Below, in pieces: positions 1 through 6,036 of a DNA stretch of 8,165 bases; within the stretch, counting starts at the first letter, position 1; each line of letters begins with the position of its first letter. A program made the position numbers and the translations under genes. The notes below the pieces were generated by a model. That model did not search any database and was not told the DNA's origin. It was given only the letters and a program-made list of their open reading frames with translations. The stretch spans positions 1 to 8,165 of the forward strand of contig JBDTLT010000242.1 in NCBI GenBank assembly GCA_039934635.1, written 5' to 3'. The stretch comes from DATLFA01 sp039934635. GTDB taxonomy: Bacteria > Actinomycetota > Acidimicrobiia > Acidimicrobiales > WLNW01.

Positions 1-32
1 ACGCAGGGCGGCTGGGGGGAACCGCCCTGCGT
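1..32 (-). terminator. Strong hairpin, probable terminator of the secreted-protein gene
   Basis: Bases 1-11 (ACGCAGGGCGG) and 22-32 (CCGCCCTGCGT) form a perfect 11-bp inverted repeat around a 10-base loop. It lies 18 bases past the stop codon of the minus-strand gene at 51-476, where a transcription terminator is expected. The window ends before any U-tract on the minus strand could be seen, so an intrinsic terminator is likely but not proven. Being symmetric, it could also stop transcription arriving from the left. Confidence 0.75.
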
Positions 33-50
33 GACTCGCGGCGCAAGCGT

Positions 51-476
51 CTACTTCATTCCGGCCTCGATACCGGCGATGCTGAAGTCGGCGTTGAGCT
101 TGACGGTGACCTTGCTGCCGTCGGCCTTCGTCATGTGCGCTTCGTAGGCCGCGCCTTCGGCGTCGGTCTCGACACGGTCGATCGTCCCGTCGGGCACGGC
201 CGCTTGTGCGGCTGCGCTGACACTCGTCGCGACATCACCGCTCAACACTGCTTCGGTGATCCCGTTCGCCATGTGGCCGCCCTTGCTGGGATCGCGCGGC
301 GTCGCGGGCGCCGCGGGGACGGCGGCGGTCGGCGAGCTCGAGTCGGCCGGTGCGGTTGTCGTCGCGTCCGTTTGTGCGCTTGCGGTACCACTCAACAACG
401 CGGCGCCGAGCGCACCGCCGCCGAGCGTGGCGCCGACCATCGCGGCTGAAACAATCGCTTTGCGGGTCCTGTTCAT
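51..476 (-). CDS. Secreted PepSY-like domain protein
   Basis: A 141-aa exported protein. Residues 2-6 are basic (NRTRK), residues 7-30 are a hydrophobic Ala/Gly-rich core, and an A-S-A/Q signal peptidase I site lies at about residue 34. Residues 36-65 are an Ala/Pro/Thr-rich linker. Residues 75-137 look like a PepSY domain: a helix (ITEAVLSGDVATSVSAAA), then P-D-G-T-I-D-R-V-E-T-D-x-E-G and Y-E-A-H-M-x-K-A-D-G-S-x-V-T-V. Proteins of this type are common in Actinobacteria and their role is usually unknown; protease inhibition or ligand sensing at the cell surface has been proposed for PepSY domains. Two ATG codons stand in tandem (479-477 and 476-474). An AGGAG lies 7 bases before the second, which I chose. 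A longer ORF reaching 515 lacks a ribosome-binding site and would put polar residues before the signal peptide. The gene is probably monocistronic, bounded by the hairpin at 1-32. Confidence 0.85.
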   Translation of the reverse strand: MNRTRKAIVSAAMVGATLGGGALGAALLSGTASAQTDATTTAPADSSSPTAAVPAAPATPRDPSKGGHMANGITEAVLSGDVATSVSAAAQAAVPDGTIDRVETDAEGAAYEAHMTKADGSKVTVKLNADFSIAGIEAGMK

Positions 477-495
477 CATCTGTCTCCTGTTCGAA

Positions 496-513
496 GTCCC
501 GACTGTTCGGGAC
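496..513 (-). promoter_or_regulatory. Short hairpin/operator-like inverted repeat in the 5' region of the PepSY gene
   Basis: GTCCCGA (496-502) and TCGGGAC (507-513) are perfect 7-bp arms around CTGT. The repeat ends 17 bases upstream of the first ATG of the secreted-protein gene, just before its AGGAG. It could be a 5'-UTR hairpin or a repressor site. I could not place a convincing -35/-10 pair here, so its role is open. Confidence 0.4.
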
Positions 514-590
514 AAGCAACAGGATCCGGTGCGCGCCTCCGGCGGGGCTCAGAGCAACCTTGGACTTCGCTCAGATTCCACCTCGCCGAG

Positions 591-1592
591 TCAGCGCGTG
601 CGGAACGCGACCGCAACCTCCCGAACCTCGCACGGATCGTCCTCGGGACGAGCGAGATCTCGGTCGAAGACGCGGCTGAGTGAATTACCCGCCAGGTCTT
701 CCAGCACTGCATCGACGACGAGTCGGTGGGATCCGCTCGCCCACACATGGCGGGGCACGAACTGCCACGAGCGTTCTTCCCCTCCGATCGTGGGCGTGCC
801 GACGACAACACGATCGTCGGGTCCGACAACGTGCAGGCACCGTGCCAGCAGCCCATGGTCGAGCGGGCGGTCGAAGGCAACCGCGAGCGGCTGCGAGCTC
901 GCATGCGGCGGCACGGTCAACGTCCACGACTCGGGATCGACGCGCCGCCGTTCGTCGCCACCGACTGCGTAGCGCCGCTCTGCGCCGCCTCGCAACGACA
1001 AGCCGCGCGCGTCGCGAAATCCTTCGTCGACCACGAGCCGGAACAACGCACCGTCGCGCAACGGGTAGCCGACTTCACGGTGGCCGATCAATCCGCGCTT
1101 GATGCGTGCCGGGTCGAGCAACACAGTGAGACGCCGGCGGTCGCCATCCCATAGTTCATGCTCCGTCGGCAACAGCGCACCGGCCATCGCCTCACCGCCG
1201 TCGTCGACGAGACGTATGTGGTCGGCGGCCTGACCCTCACTCATTCGATCGGAGAATCGCACGTAGAGGCGCAGCAGGTTACGCGGCACTTCTGTCGCAG
1301 TCGGACGGATGTCGATGACTTCTGTCGTGCCCGCGACCTCGGACCGCGGGCGCACCAGCACTGCCGCCGCGACGCCATCGACGAGCACGGTGTAGGTCGT
1401 GCCATCGAGGAACGCGAAGCGCGGGACGAAGCACGTGTCGTCCCCGTCGCGAAGTAGCCGCCCCGCCATCGGCGGCATCTCGCCGGCGACGGGTGCGGTG
1501 CCGGCGCGCACGCGCACATTCGCCTCGGGGGCAACACCCCCGAGGCGTATGCACTCTTCTTCGCGGTGACGCGACCACGACACGTCGGTCAC
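591..1592 (-). CDS. Protein with SbsA-type Ig-like (Big_5-like) domains
   Basis: A 333-aa protein of unknown role. It looks like consecutive beta-sandwich domains of the SbsA/Big_5 Ig-like type. About residues 92-200 read I-x-I-R-P-T-x-T-E-V-P-x-N-x-L-R-L-Y-V-x-F-S-x-x-M, a typical domain opening, and run to R-L-V-V-D-E-G-F-R-D-A-R-G-L-S-L. About residues 218-312 end in L-V-V-D-x-x-L-E-D-L-A-G-N-S-L, a typical domain end. Residues 20-85 may be a third, weaker beta domain. Big_5 domains usually occur in surface or secreted proteins, but no signal peptide or membrane segment is visible here. The start is a GTG at 1592-1590 with only a weak AGGG upstream. It lies 16 bases after the stop of the beta-propeller-like gene, so the two probably form an operon with coupled expression. 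The function is not recognised. Confidence 0.75.
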   Translation of the reverse strand: MTDVSWSRHREEECIRLGGVAPEANVRVRAGTAPVAGEMPPMAGRLLRDGDDTCFVPRFAFLDGTTYTVLVDGVAAAVLVRPRSEVAGTTEVIDIRPTATEVPRNLLRLYVRFSDRMSEGQAADHIRLVDDGGEAMAGALLPTEHELWDGDRRRLTVLLDPARIKRGLIGHREVGYPLRDGALFRLVVDEGFRDARGLSLRGGAERRYAVGGDERRRVDPESWTLTVPPHASSQPLAVAFDRPLDHGLLARCLHVVGPDDRVVVGTPTIGGEERSWQFVPRHVWASGSHRLVVDAVLEDLAGNSLSRVFDRDLARPEDDPCEVREVAVAFRTR

Positions 1593-1608
1593 TGCGGCGA
1601 CCCTGCGG

Positions 1609-2706
1609 TTACAACGACGCGGTCTTCAGCGAGCGCAGATGCTGGTGCCCCTCGTCGTCGGCCTGAAGCGCCAGCACGTGGCTGCCATTGAGATTGGCCA
1701 AGCGAGTGATGCCGCGCAGATCTTCGGTCTCGCGGGGCACGCCGACCGGCTCTTTGGGCTCGGTGAGCGGCGTCTGCGCGTCGATGTCGCGGCACGCGAT
1801 CTTGATGAGTCCATGAGCGGAATTGGCTACGAGAAGATGTTCCTCGCCATCCTGTTCGAACGAGACCATGTCGAGCGGCTGGTTCATCGCACCGAGCTCA
1901 GCGACGGTGCGACCGACGGTCTTGGTACCGGGCGTCAGGTCGGCGAGCGGGAAGTGCACGACCGGCGTGCACGTATAGCTCGCAAGGATGCTGCGACCAC
2001 CCTCGTACGGGACGAACGTGCGAATCGGCGCGGCGGTCTCCCACTTGCCGTGCGACACGTGGAAGATCTCGAGACTGTTGTCGGTGACTTCGTCGCGGAA
2101 CGGGAACGGGATGCGCCGCAGCTTGGACGCGAACTCTTCGTTCGACAGTCCGGCCACGAGCAACGCACCGTCGATGTAGGCCATGTCGGTGATCGTCGCC
2201 GTGCGGATCGGGCGGCGCAGCACGCGAAGCGACTTGTCGCCAAACGTGAGTATCTCTCCTTCGGATCCCTGCGGGAGCGTGAGGTCGAGACGATCGTCGT
2301 CCTCGGCGGGCGCATCATTGATCGACACGGACGCGACCGGCACATCGACGAGTGACACATCGGCGATCGTCCCATCGAGGCGATCCACGCGCGCCAGTAC
2401 GGCCTGCCCGGCGTCACCGCGACCGCGCTGCACGGAGAGATACACGTTGTGCGAGGTGGGATGCACCGCCATGTCACGGATCGCGACGTCGTCGACGTCG
2501 CACCCGAGAAACGACGCAAGACGCGCATCGAGATTCGCGAGATCGAATGGCTCGGATCCGGCCGCGGCACCAGGGTCCGCAACGTCGACCGCGAACACCT
2601 TCGCGGACGCGTTGTCGGCGAGGAACAGAATCCCCGCCGGACCGAATGTGATCGGGCCCGCCGACCGAACGTCTGCCGTACCGAGTTTCAACCCATGCTC
2701 ACTCAT
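1609..2706 (-). CDS. Beta-propeller-like protein of unknown function
   Basis: A 365-aa protein with repeated hydrophobic strand patterns and blade-like openings: G-P-I-T-F-G-P-A-G-I-L-F-L-A-D (17-31), I-R-D-M-A-V-H-P-T-S-H-N-V-Y-L-S-V (76-92), I-T-D-M-A-Y-I-D-G-A-L-L-V-A-G-L-S (172-188), P-L-D-M-V-S-F and H-L-L-V-A-N-S (277-296), and R-G-I-T-R-L-A-N-L-N-G (331-341). This fits a WD40/NHL/YVTN-like propeller fold, though I cannot name a family. There is no signal peptide, so it looks cytoplasmic. The ATG at 2706-2704 has a near-perfect AGGAGGT (2717-2711) four bases upstream, which fixes the start. Five cysteine/histidine positions are scattered without a metal motif. The Ig-like gene follows after 16 bases, and the pair may form one complex. 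It is divergent from the small gene at 2851. Confidence 0.8.
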   Translation of the reverse strand: MSEHGLKLGTADVRSAGPITFGPAGILFLADNASAKVFAVDVADPGAAAGSEPFDLANLDARLASFLGCDVDDVAIRDMAVHPTSHNVYLSVQRGRGDAGQAVLARVDRLDGTIADVSLVDVPVASVSINDAPAEDDDRLDLTLPQGSEGEILTFGDKSLRVLRRPIRTATITDMAYIDGALLVAGLSNEEFASKLRRIPFPFRDEVTDNSLEIFHVSHGKWETAAPIRTFVPYEGGRSILASYTCTPVVHFPLADLTPGTKTVGRTVAELGAMNQPLDMVSFEQDGEEHLLVANSAHGLIKIACRDIDAQTPLTEPKEPVGVPRETEDLRGITRLANLNGSHVLALQADDEGHQHLRSLKTASL

Positions 2707-2850
2707 GGCGACCTCCTCGCGCCGGTGGAACCGGCCGCGCCGCGAGCTTAGGACGCCTTCGCCCGCGGGGCACTCGGCTCGAGCCCGGCCCTATCGCGGC
2801 CGGTCCCGCGCGACTACGCGAAGCTCTGGCCGAACGAGACGAGGTGGACA
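2707..2850. promoter_or_regulatory. Divergent intergenic region with inverted repeats
   Basis: These 144 bases separate the minus-strand propeller operon from the plus-strand small-gene cluster and must hold at least the promoter of one of them. A perfect 10-bp palindrome GGCTCGAGCC lies at 2776-2785. It abuts an inverted repeat CCGGCC (2785-2790), 7-base loop, GGCCGG (2798-2803). I see no convincing -35/-10 boxes. In DNA this GC-rich, short palindromes arise easily by chance. Confidence 0.35.
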
Positions 2851-3108
2851 ATGGATGACATCGACGCGATGGTCGTGACGCTCACTGCCGCGCTGTCGGA
2901 GATGATGACCGATGATGGTCCGGTCCCCGGCTCGGTGTTGGAGACGATGATGGGTGCGGGTGAGCCGTTCGACAAGGCGGCAGAGATGTTGGTGTTCGCA
3001 TCGCAGCGACTGGGTGTTTCAATCGCCGTGGCGGACATGGTTGTGGGGCGCCTCACCGATTTCGTCGAGTTCGCCGGCGACGTCATCTACGCCGATCCGA
3101 TCGAGTGA
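2851..3108 (+). CDS. Small acidic helical protein, unknown function
   Basis: An 85-aa protein, strongly acidic (about 16 Asp/Glu against three Lys/Arg) and rich in methionine, including M-M pairs at residues 18-19 and 33-34. The sequence alternates short amphipathic helices (DIDAMVVTLTAALSEMM, KAAEMLVFASQRLG, IAVADMVVGRLTDFVEFAG) and has no signal peptide or membrane segment. This suggests a compact soluble helical bundle, perhaps a protein partner, but no family is recognised. The ATG at 2851 follows GAGGTG (2841-2846) at a good distance. It is first in a run of three small plus-strand genes, with 78 bases to the next. Confidence 0.7.
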   Translation: MDDIDAMVVTLTAALSEMMTDDGPVPGSVLETMMGAGEPFDKAAEMLVFASQRLGVSIAVADMVVGRLTDFVEFAGDVIYADPIE

Positions 3109-3186
3109 CCAACGGCGTGACGCCTGAGCCGGTTTCACGATCGGCCTGCGGGGTACTGATCGCCCGGACTCAGAAGGTGTAGATCA

Positions 3187-3402
3187 ATGAGCCGAGCTAC
3201 CGGAACCGCAGCCAGCGTTGCCCTGATCGCAATGGGCGCGCTATTGGCCTTCGCCACGAGCGTTACGGCGCACCGCGCAATCACCCTCGGTTGGGTGCTC
3301 ATGCAGATCGGGGCGGCCGGACTGCTCGTCGCATTCATGGTCGGGGACACCGATACCGACTATCCTCGCCTCTTTCGCGAACGTAAAGACGCCGCACGCT
3401 GA
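3187..3402 (+). CDS. Small two-helix membrane protein, DUF6458-like
   Basis: A 71-aa protein with two transmembrane helices at about residues 8-27 and 34-53 and a short charged C-terminal tail (RLFRERKDAAR). The layout is G-T-A-x-x-V-A-L-I-A-M-G-A-L-L-A-F-A then T-L-G-W-V-L-M-Q-I-G-A-A-G-L-L-V. It matches my memory of the actinobacterial DUF6458 family (I-A-x-G-A-x-L-x-F-A then x-x-G-W-I-L-M-x-x-G). That assignment is from memory. The family's function is unknown to me. The start ATG follows AAGGTG (3174-3179) seven bases upstream. Confidence 0.75.
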   Translation: MSRATGTAASVALIAMGALLAFATSVTAHRAITLGWVLMQIGAAGLLVAFMVGDTDTDYPRLFRERKDAAR

Positions 3403-3449
3403 ACCTAGGGGTGTTTCACCGCGCTGCTCGACCGGGTAGCGATCGCTGT

Positions 3450-3489
3450 GGCCCGCACGGGCCTTCTCCGTGTAATGCCCGCATCGGGC
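3450..3489. other. Two adjacent short hairpins upstream of the winged-helix gene
   Basis: GGCCC (3450-3454), GCAC, GGGCC (3459-3463) is followed by TTCTCC. GCCCG (3477-3481), CAT, CGGGC (3485-3489) comes next. They lie between the DUF6458-like gene and the winged-helix-like gene. The first could be a weak terminator of the upstream gene, and both could lie in the leader of the next. The stems are only 5 bp, so evidence is weak. Confidence 0.3.
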
Positions 3490-3511
3490 GCCGTCGTGAA
3501 CAGGGGCCAAT

Positions 3512-3721
3512 GTGGATCGAGATCTCATCAATTTCTACCTCGATGTTGTGCAGGAGCTCATCGATCGAGGCGTACCGGCAACTATCGAAAACATCAACAA
3601 ACACCTGGCGCCGGCGAACAAAGAGGCCGACATCATCGAAGCACTCGACACCCTGGTTGCCGAAGGGCGCCTCGTGAGAACGGCCGAGGGCCTGCAGGAC
3701 TATCAGATCGCCAAGGCGTAA
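3512..3721 (+). CDS. Small winged-helix-like protein
   Basis: A 69-aa protein with the order expected of a winged helix-turn-helix: helix 1 about residues 3-19 (LINFYLDVVQELIDRG), helix 2 about 23-33 (TIENINKHLA), recognition-like helix about 37-50 (EADIIEALDTLVAEG), then a two-strand wing about 51-66 (RLVRTAEGLQDYQIA). This is a full minimal domain with no effector domain, so it could be a small DNA-binding regulator or a protein-interaction module. The DNA target is unknown. The start is GTG at 3512 with AGGGG at 3502-3506. An ATG at 3510 is in a different frame and gives a Ser-rich shadow product. It is convergent with ligD, 21 bases away. Confidence 0.65.
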   Translation: MDRDLINFYLDVVQELIDRGVPATIENINKHLAPANKEADIIEALDTLVAEGRLVRTAEGLQDYQIAKA

Positions 3722-3727
3722 CCGCGA

Positions 3728-3741
3728 CGCGCCGCGGCGCG
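3728..3741. terminator. GC palindrome between convergent genes, possible bidirectional terminator
   Basis: CGCGCCGCGGCGCG is a perfect 14-bp palindrome filling the gap between the stops of the winged-helix-like gene (3721) and ligD (3743). There is no U-tract. Its arms CGCGCC/GGCGCG are identical to those of the palindrome at 6037-6052. Confidence 0.45.
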
Positions 3742-3742
3742 A

Positions 3743-5341
3743 TCACAATTCGGGGAGTCGTTGCTGGCGTCCGATCAGCGGCTCCATCGGGTCGCCCACC
3801 TCGACCAGTCGCTGCCCAATGTTGGTGATCGTCCAAGTGTCCGGACCGAGGTCTGGATCGTCGAGTTCGTCCCAGAGGATCGGCACCGAAACAGGCGCAC
3901 CCGAGGCGGGCCGCACACTGAAGGGGGCCACCAGCGTCTTGTTGATGGCGTTCTGCGTGAAGTCGAGGCGGGTGAGCCCCTTGCGTTTCGCGACCTCCCA
4001 TTCCCAACTCACGATGTCGGGCACCGCCTCACCGATGAGGTGCGAGAGCTTTTCGACCCACGCCCTCGTGTCGTCGAACGTGTAGCCGTCCGCAACCGGA
4101 ATCATGATCTGGATGCCGCGCTTGCCGGTGACCTTGGCGCCCGCTTCGATACCGAGATGTTCGAGCGCAGTGCGGTGCAATCGAGCGAGCACGACCACAT
4201 CGTCGAATGTGCTCTTGGTGCCGGGATCGATGTCGACCATCGCCCATGTCGGCTGGTGCGGCGCGCGAACGGTCGATGTCCACGGATGGAGCTCGATGGC
4301 TCCGAAATTCGCCGCCCAAACGAGCGCAGCCGGCGAGTCCAACACTGCGTAGAACTCGGTCTCGCCCTCGTCGGCATCGTCGTTGCGCCAGCGACGCAGC
4401 CACTCGGGCGCGTGCGCCGGCACGGCCTTGTGCCAGAAACCCTTCTTGTCGATGCCGTCCGGAAAGCGGTGCAGGTTGATCGGCCGCTCGGCGAGATACG
4501 GCAAGATGACCGGGGCAACCGTCGCGTAGTGACGGATCAAATCGCGCTTCGTGAACGAACGGTGGCCGCCGCCGGCCGGAAACAGCACCTTGTCGAGATT
4601 GGTCACGCGCAACGCGTGGTCACCGATGGACCACGCACCGCTCTTGCCCAACGCGTCGAGCGCGGCGAATTCTTCCCGGGTCGGCGCACTCCAGCGCTGC
4701 GTACTCGACCACCTTGCGGCCGGCGCGGCCCGTACTTCATCGTTGGTGCGCGACGACTTCACCGAGTGCGGGTGGTCCTCCGGGTTCCAACCCTTCACGG
4801 CTGCGTCATCGTGTTTGTGCATGAGCAGCCATTGCTCGCGGTCCCCCGGCTTGCCGCGCCGTAGGAGAACGAATCGACCGGCCAGCTTCTGTCCGAAGAG
4901 CTCGAAGTGAAGATCACCGTCGGCCACGGACGCCAGGGCGTCGTGCCCCTTGGCGAGGGCCCACGTGCCCCAATCCCACACGATGACATCACCTCCGCCA
5001 TAGTCGCCGCGCGGAATGACACCCTCGAAGTCGAAGTAGTCGAGCGGATGGTCCTCGACGTGCACCGCCAACCGCTTGACGTCCGGGTCGAGGGTCGGCC
5101 CCTTGGGAACGGCCCAACTGAGCAGCACACCCGCCGCTTCGAGCCGAAGGTCGTAGTGCAGGTTGGTCGCCCGATGCCGCTGCACCACGAAGCGGTTGCC
5201 TTCCGGCATCGGCGCACCGGATGACCCGTCGGGCTCGGGGGTCGACCCGAAATCACGCTTGCGGCGATACGTACCGAGCCGGTCTTCCCCATCGGCCGGC
5301 GCCGCCTTCGCCTTCTTTCGCGCCACCGCTGGAGGATTCAT
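3743..5341 (-). CDS. ligD: LigD-type NHEJ protein: 3'-phosphoesterase plus polymerase domains, no ligase domain
   Basis: A 532-aa protein of bacterial non-homologous end joining. Residues about 20-175 are the 3'-phosphoesterase domain, which trims 3' ends. The signature H56, H62, D64, R66, H98 and Y102 keeps exactly the spacing of the catalytic residues I recall in Pseudomonas aeruginosa LigD (H42, H48, D50, R52, H84, Y88). G-V-I-P-R-G-D-Y-G-G-G-D-V is also typical. Residues about 235-530 are the primase-like polymerase domain, with H352, D370-x-D372, D460 and R477 at the expected spacing. Two positions differ: T405 and Q411 stand where Ser and His are usual (T-G-K-R-G-I-Q). Residues 180-232 are a linker. 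The ATP-dependent ligase domain of full LigD proteins (about 760-840 aa) is absent, with no K-x-D-G nucleotidyltransferase motif. A partner ligase and Ku must be encoded elsewhere. A -10-like TATGAG ends six bases before the ATG, suggesting a leaderless mRNA. Confidence 0.93.
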   Translation of the reverse strand: MNPPAVARKKAKAAPADGEDRLGTYRRKRDFGSTPEPDGSSGAPMPEGNRFVVQRHRATNLHYDLRLEAAGVLLSWAVPKGPTLDPDVKRLAVHVEDHPLDYFDFEGVIPRGDYGGGDVIVWDWGTWALAKGHDALASVADGDLHFELFGQKLAGRFVLLRRGKPGDREQWLLMHKHDDAAVKGWNPEDHPHSVKSSRTNDEVRAAPAARWSSTQRWSAPTREEFAALDALGKSGAWSIGDHALRVTNLDKVLFPAGGGHRSFTKRDLIRHYATVAPVILPYLAERPINLHRFPDGIDKKGFWHKAVPAHAPEWLRRWRNDDADEGETEFYAVLDSPAALVWAANFGAIELHPWTSTVRAPHQPTWAMVDIDPGTKSTFDDVVVLARLHRTALEHLGIEAGAKVTGKRGIQIMIPVADGYTFDDTRAWVEKLSHLIGEAVPDIVSWEWEVAKRKGLTRLDFTQNAINKTLVAPFSVRPASGAPVSVPILWDELDDPDLGPDTWTITNIGQRLVEVGDPMEPLIGRQQRLPEL

Positions 5342-5347
5342 CGCCCG

Positions 5348-5375
5348 CTCATACCCCTGCGCCCGGTACGGACAA
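5348..5375 (-). promoter_or_regulatory. Candidate promoter of ligD, leaderless
   Basis: On the minus strand, TTGTCC (5375-5370), a 16-base spacer and TATGAG (5353-5348) form a plausible -35/-10 pair. Six bases separate the -10 from the ATG at 5341, so transcription would begin at or near the start codon. There is no good Shine-Dalgarno sequence at that ATG, which fits leaderless translation, common in Actinobacteria. Confidence 0.4.
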
Positions 5376-5443
5376 ACGGATGGTCCGGGCCGCGCGGGTA
5401 CACCGTAGGACGCTGCCCTCGTAATAGATCGCCGGGGAGTGCG

Positions 5444-5473
5444 TTGAACTCAACCCTTACGTAAGGGTAGAGT
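5444..5473 (+). promoter_or_regulatory. Promoter with a 16-bp palindromic operator in the spacer
   Basis: TTGAAC (5444-5449), an 18-base spacer and TAGAGT (5468-5473) fit a sigma-70-type promoter, with 4 of 6 consensus matches in each box. The palindrome ACCCTTACGTAAGGGT (5453-5468) is perfect and nearly fills the spacer. A protein bound there would block RNA polymerase (TetR-type repression) or remodel the promoter (MerR-type, whose sites lie in the spacer). Eight bases separate the -10 from the GTG at 5482, so the transcript is probably leaderless. The regulator is not in the window. Confidence 0.7.
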
Positions 5474-5481
5474 CTGCTGTC

Positions 5482-5619
5482 GTGTCCGTGACTCAGGCCG
5501 TATTCGACAGTCAGACGCCTGTCGGTCACCGCGAACAACAGGTCGTGGATGGGCCGTCGGATCTGGTCGCACCCGTCGGGGCCGCCTCCGACACCTCTGC
5601 CGCGCCGGACCAACAGTGA
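5482..5619 (+). CDS. 45-aa polar peptide, first gene of a coupled micro-operon
   Basis: A 45-aa polar, probably disordered peptide rich in Gln, Asp, Ala, Val and Pro, with no membrane segment or motif I recognise. Support comes from position rather than family. The GTG sits where transcription from the promoter at 5444-5473 should begin. The frame stays open until a TGA whose last base is the first base of the next ATG (TGATG at 5617-5621). A second GTG in the same frame at 5488 is an alternative start. It may be a leader peptide whose translation delivers ribosomes to the two following genes, or a small functional protein. Confidence 0.5.
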   Translation: MSVTQAVFDSQTPVGHREQQVVDGPSDLVAPVGAASDTSAAPDQQ

Positions 5620-5756
5620 TGATGCTGCGGTTGGTCTTGGTGGCCGCGATTGCGTTGATCGGGGCCTTCGCCCGCTGGTTTATCAAGATCGCGAATGGCG
5701 CGAAAGTCCACTCCCGCGAACCGCTGTCATCCGGCGCCGCAACGAAGAAGCCCTGA
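5619..5756 (+). CDS. 45-aa single-pass membrane protein, second gene of the micro-operon
   Basis: Begins with tandem ATG codons (5619 and 5622), the first overlapping the upstream TGA. Residues 3-18 are a hydrophobic helix (LRLVLVAAIALIGAFA), followed by R19-W20-F-I-K23, an aromatic/basic boundary typical of a membrane interface. The polar, basic tail runs to residue 45 (HSREPLSSGAATKKP). There is no signal peptidase site, so it is probably an anchored microprotein. Its TGA overlaps the next ATG in the same TGATG manner. No strong Shine-Dalgarno is present, consistent with coupled reinitiation. Function unknown. Confidence 0.6.
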   Translation: MMLRLVLVAAIALIGAFARWFIKIANGAKVHSREPLSSGAATKKP

Positions 5757-6034
5757 TGGTCATCTACAAGGGCACGGCGCGACTTGTCTTCGGTGAACGA
5801 CAAGAGGATGTCGCCGTCACGCTACAAATCACGCAGAGCGCTTCCCCGCCCGACAAAACGACCGATACACCGGAAACGTCGCCTTGGGCCGGCCGGATCC
5901 TCTCCAACTGTGATTGGGCGTTCTGGTCGGGAAAGTTGATAACGATCGCGTTGCCAAGTGGTGCCAATAGTCAAGCCGTCGTCGAGCGAAGCGGCATCGT
6001 GACAGGGTTCGGCCATCCACCGTTCGGCAGCTGA
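5756..6034 (+). CDS. Small beta-rich protein, possibly DUF4873-like
   Basis: A 92-aa protein. Y4-K-G-T-A-R-L-V-F-G opens a run of beta strands (V-A-V-T-L-Q-I), residues 27-44 are a polar insert, and W45-A-G-R-I-L follows. Then come K-L-I-T-I-A-L-P-S-G, A-V-V-E-R-S-G-I-V and the end G-F-G-H-P-P-F. The order (Y-x-G-x-A-x-L, V-x-V-x-L, W-x-G-R-I, L-P-x-G, G-x-G-x-P-P-F) resembles the DUF4873 domain as I remember it. That domain can stand alone or accompany flavin monooxygenases, and its function is unclear. I chose ATG 5756 because it overlaps the preceding TGA; longer in-frame starts would run through the upstream small genes. No signal peptide is seen, so the product is probably cytoplasmic and could meet the tail of the membrane microprotein upstream. 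Confidence 0.75.
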   Translation: MVIYKGTARLVFGERQEDVAVTLQITQSASPPDKTTDTPETSPWAGRILSNCDWAFWSGKLITIALPSGANSQAVVERSGIVTGFGHPPFGS

Positions 6035-6036
6035 TT

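Noticed and set aside
256..972. Plus-strand ORF of 238 codons across the PepSY gene and the Ig-like gene
   Set aside because: Spans two real minus-strand genes and their intergenic region. The composition is Ser/Arg/Thr-rich with no domain.
1639..2355. Plus-strand ORF of 238 codons opposite the propeller-like gene
   Set aside because: Shadow frame rich in Arg and Gly. The minus-strand frame has a near-perfect Shine-Dalgarno and coherent beta-strand repeats.
3761..4864. Plus-strand ORF of 367 codons antisense to ligD
   Set aside because: Arg/His/Val-rich shadow of the ligD reading frame. The ligD frame carries all catalytic motifs.
5338..5613. Minus-strand ORF of 91 codons whose end overlaps the ligD ATG by four bases (ATGA)
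   Set aside because: It runs antisense through the micro-operon promoter and its palindrome, is rich in Arg/Gly with no fold, and has no ribosome-binding site. The ligD start is better explained as leaderless.
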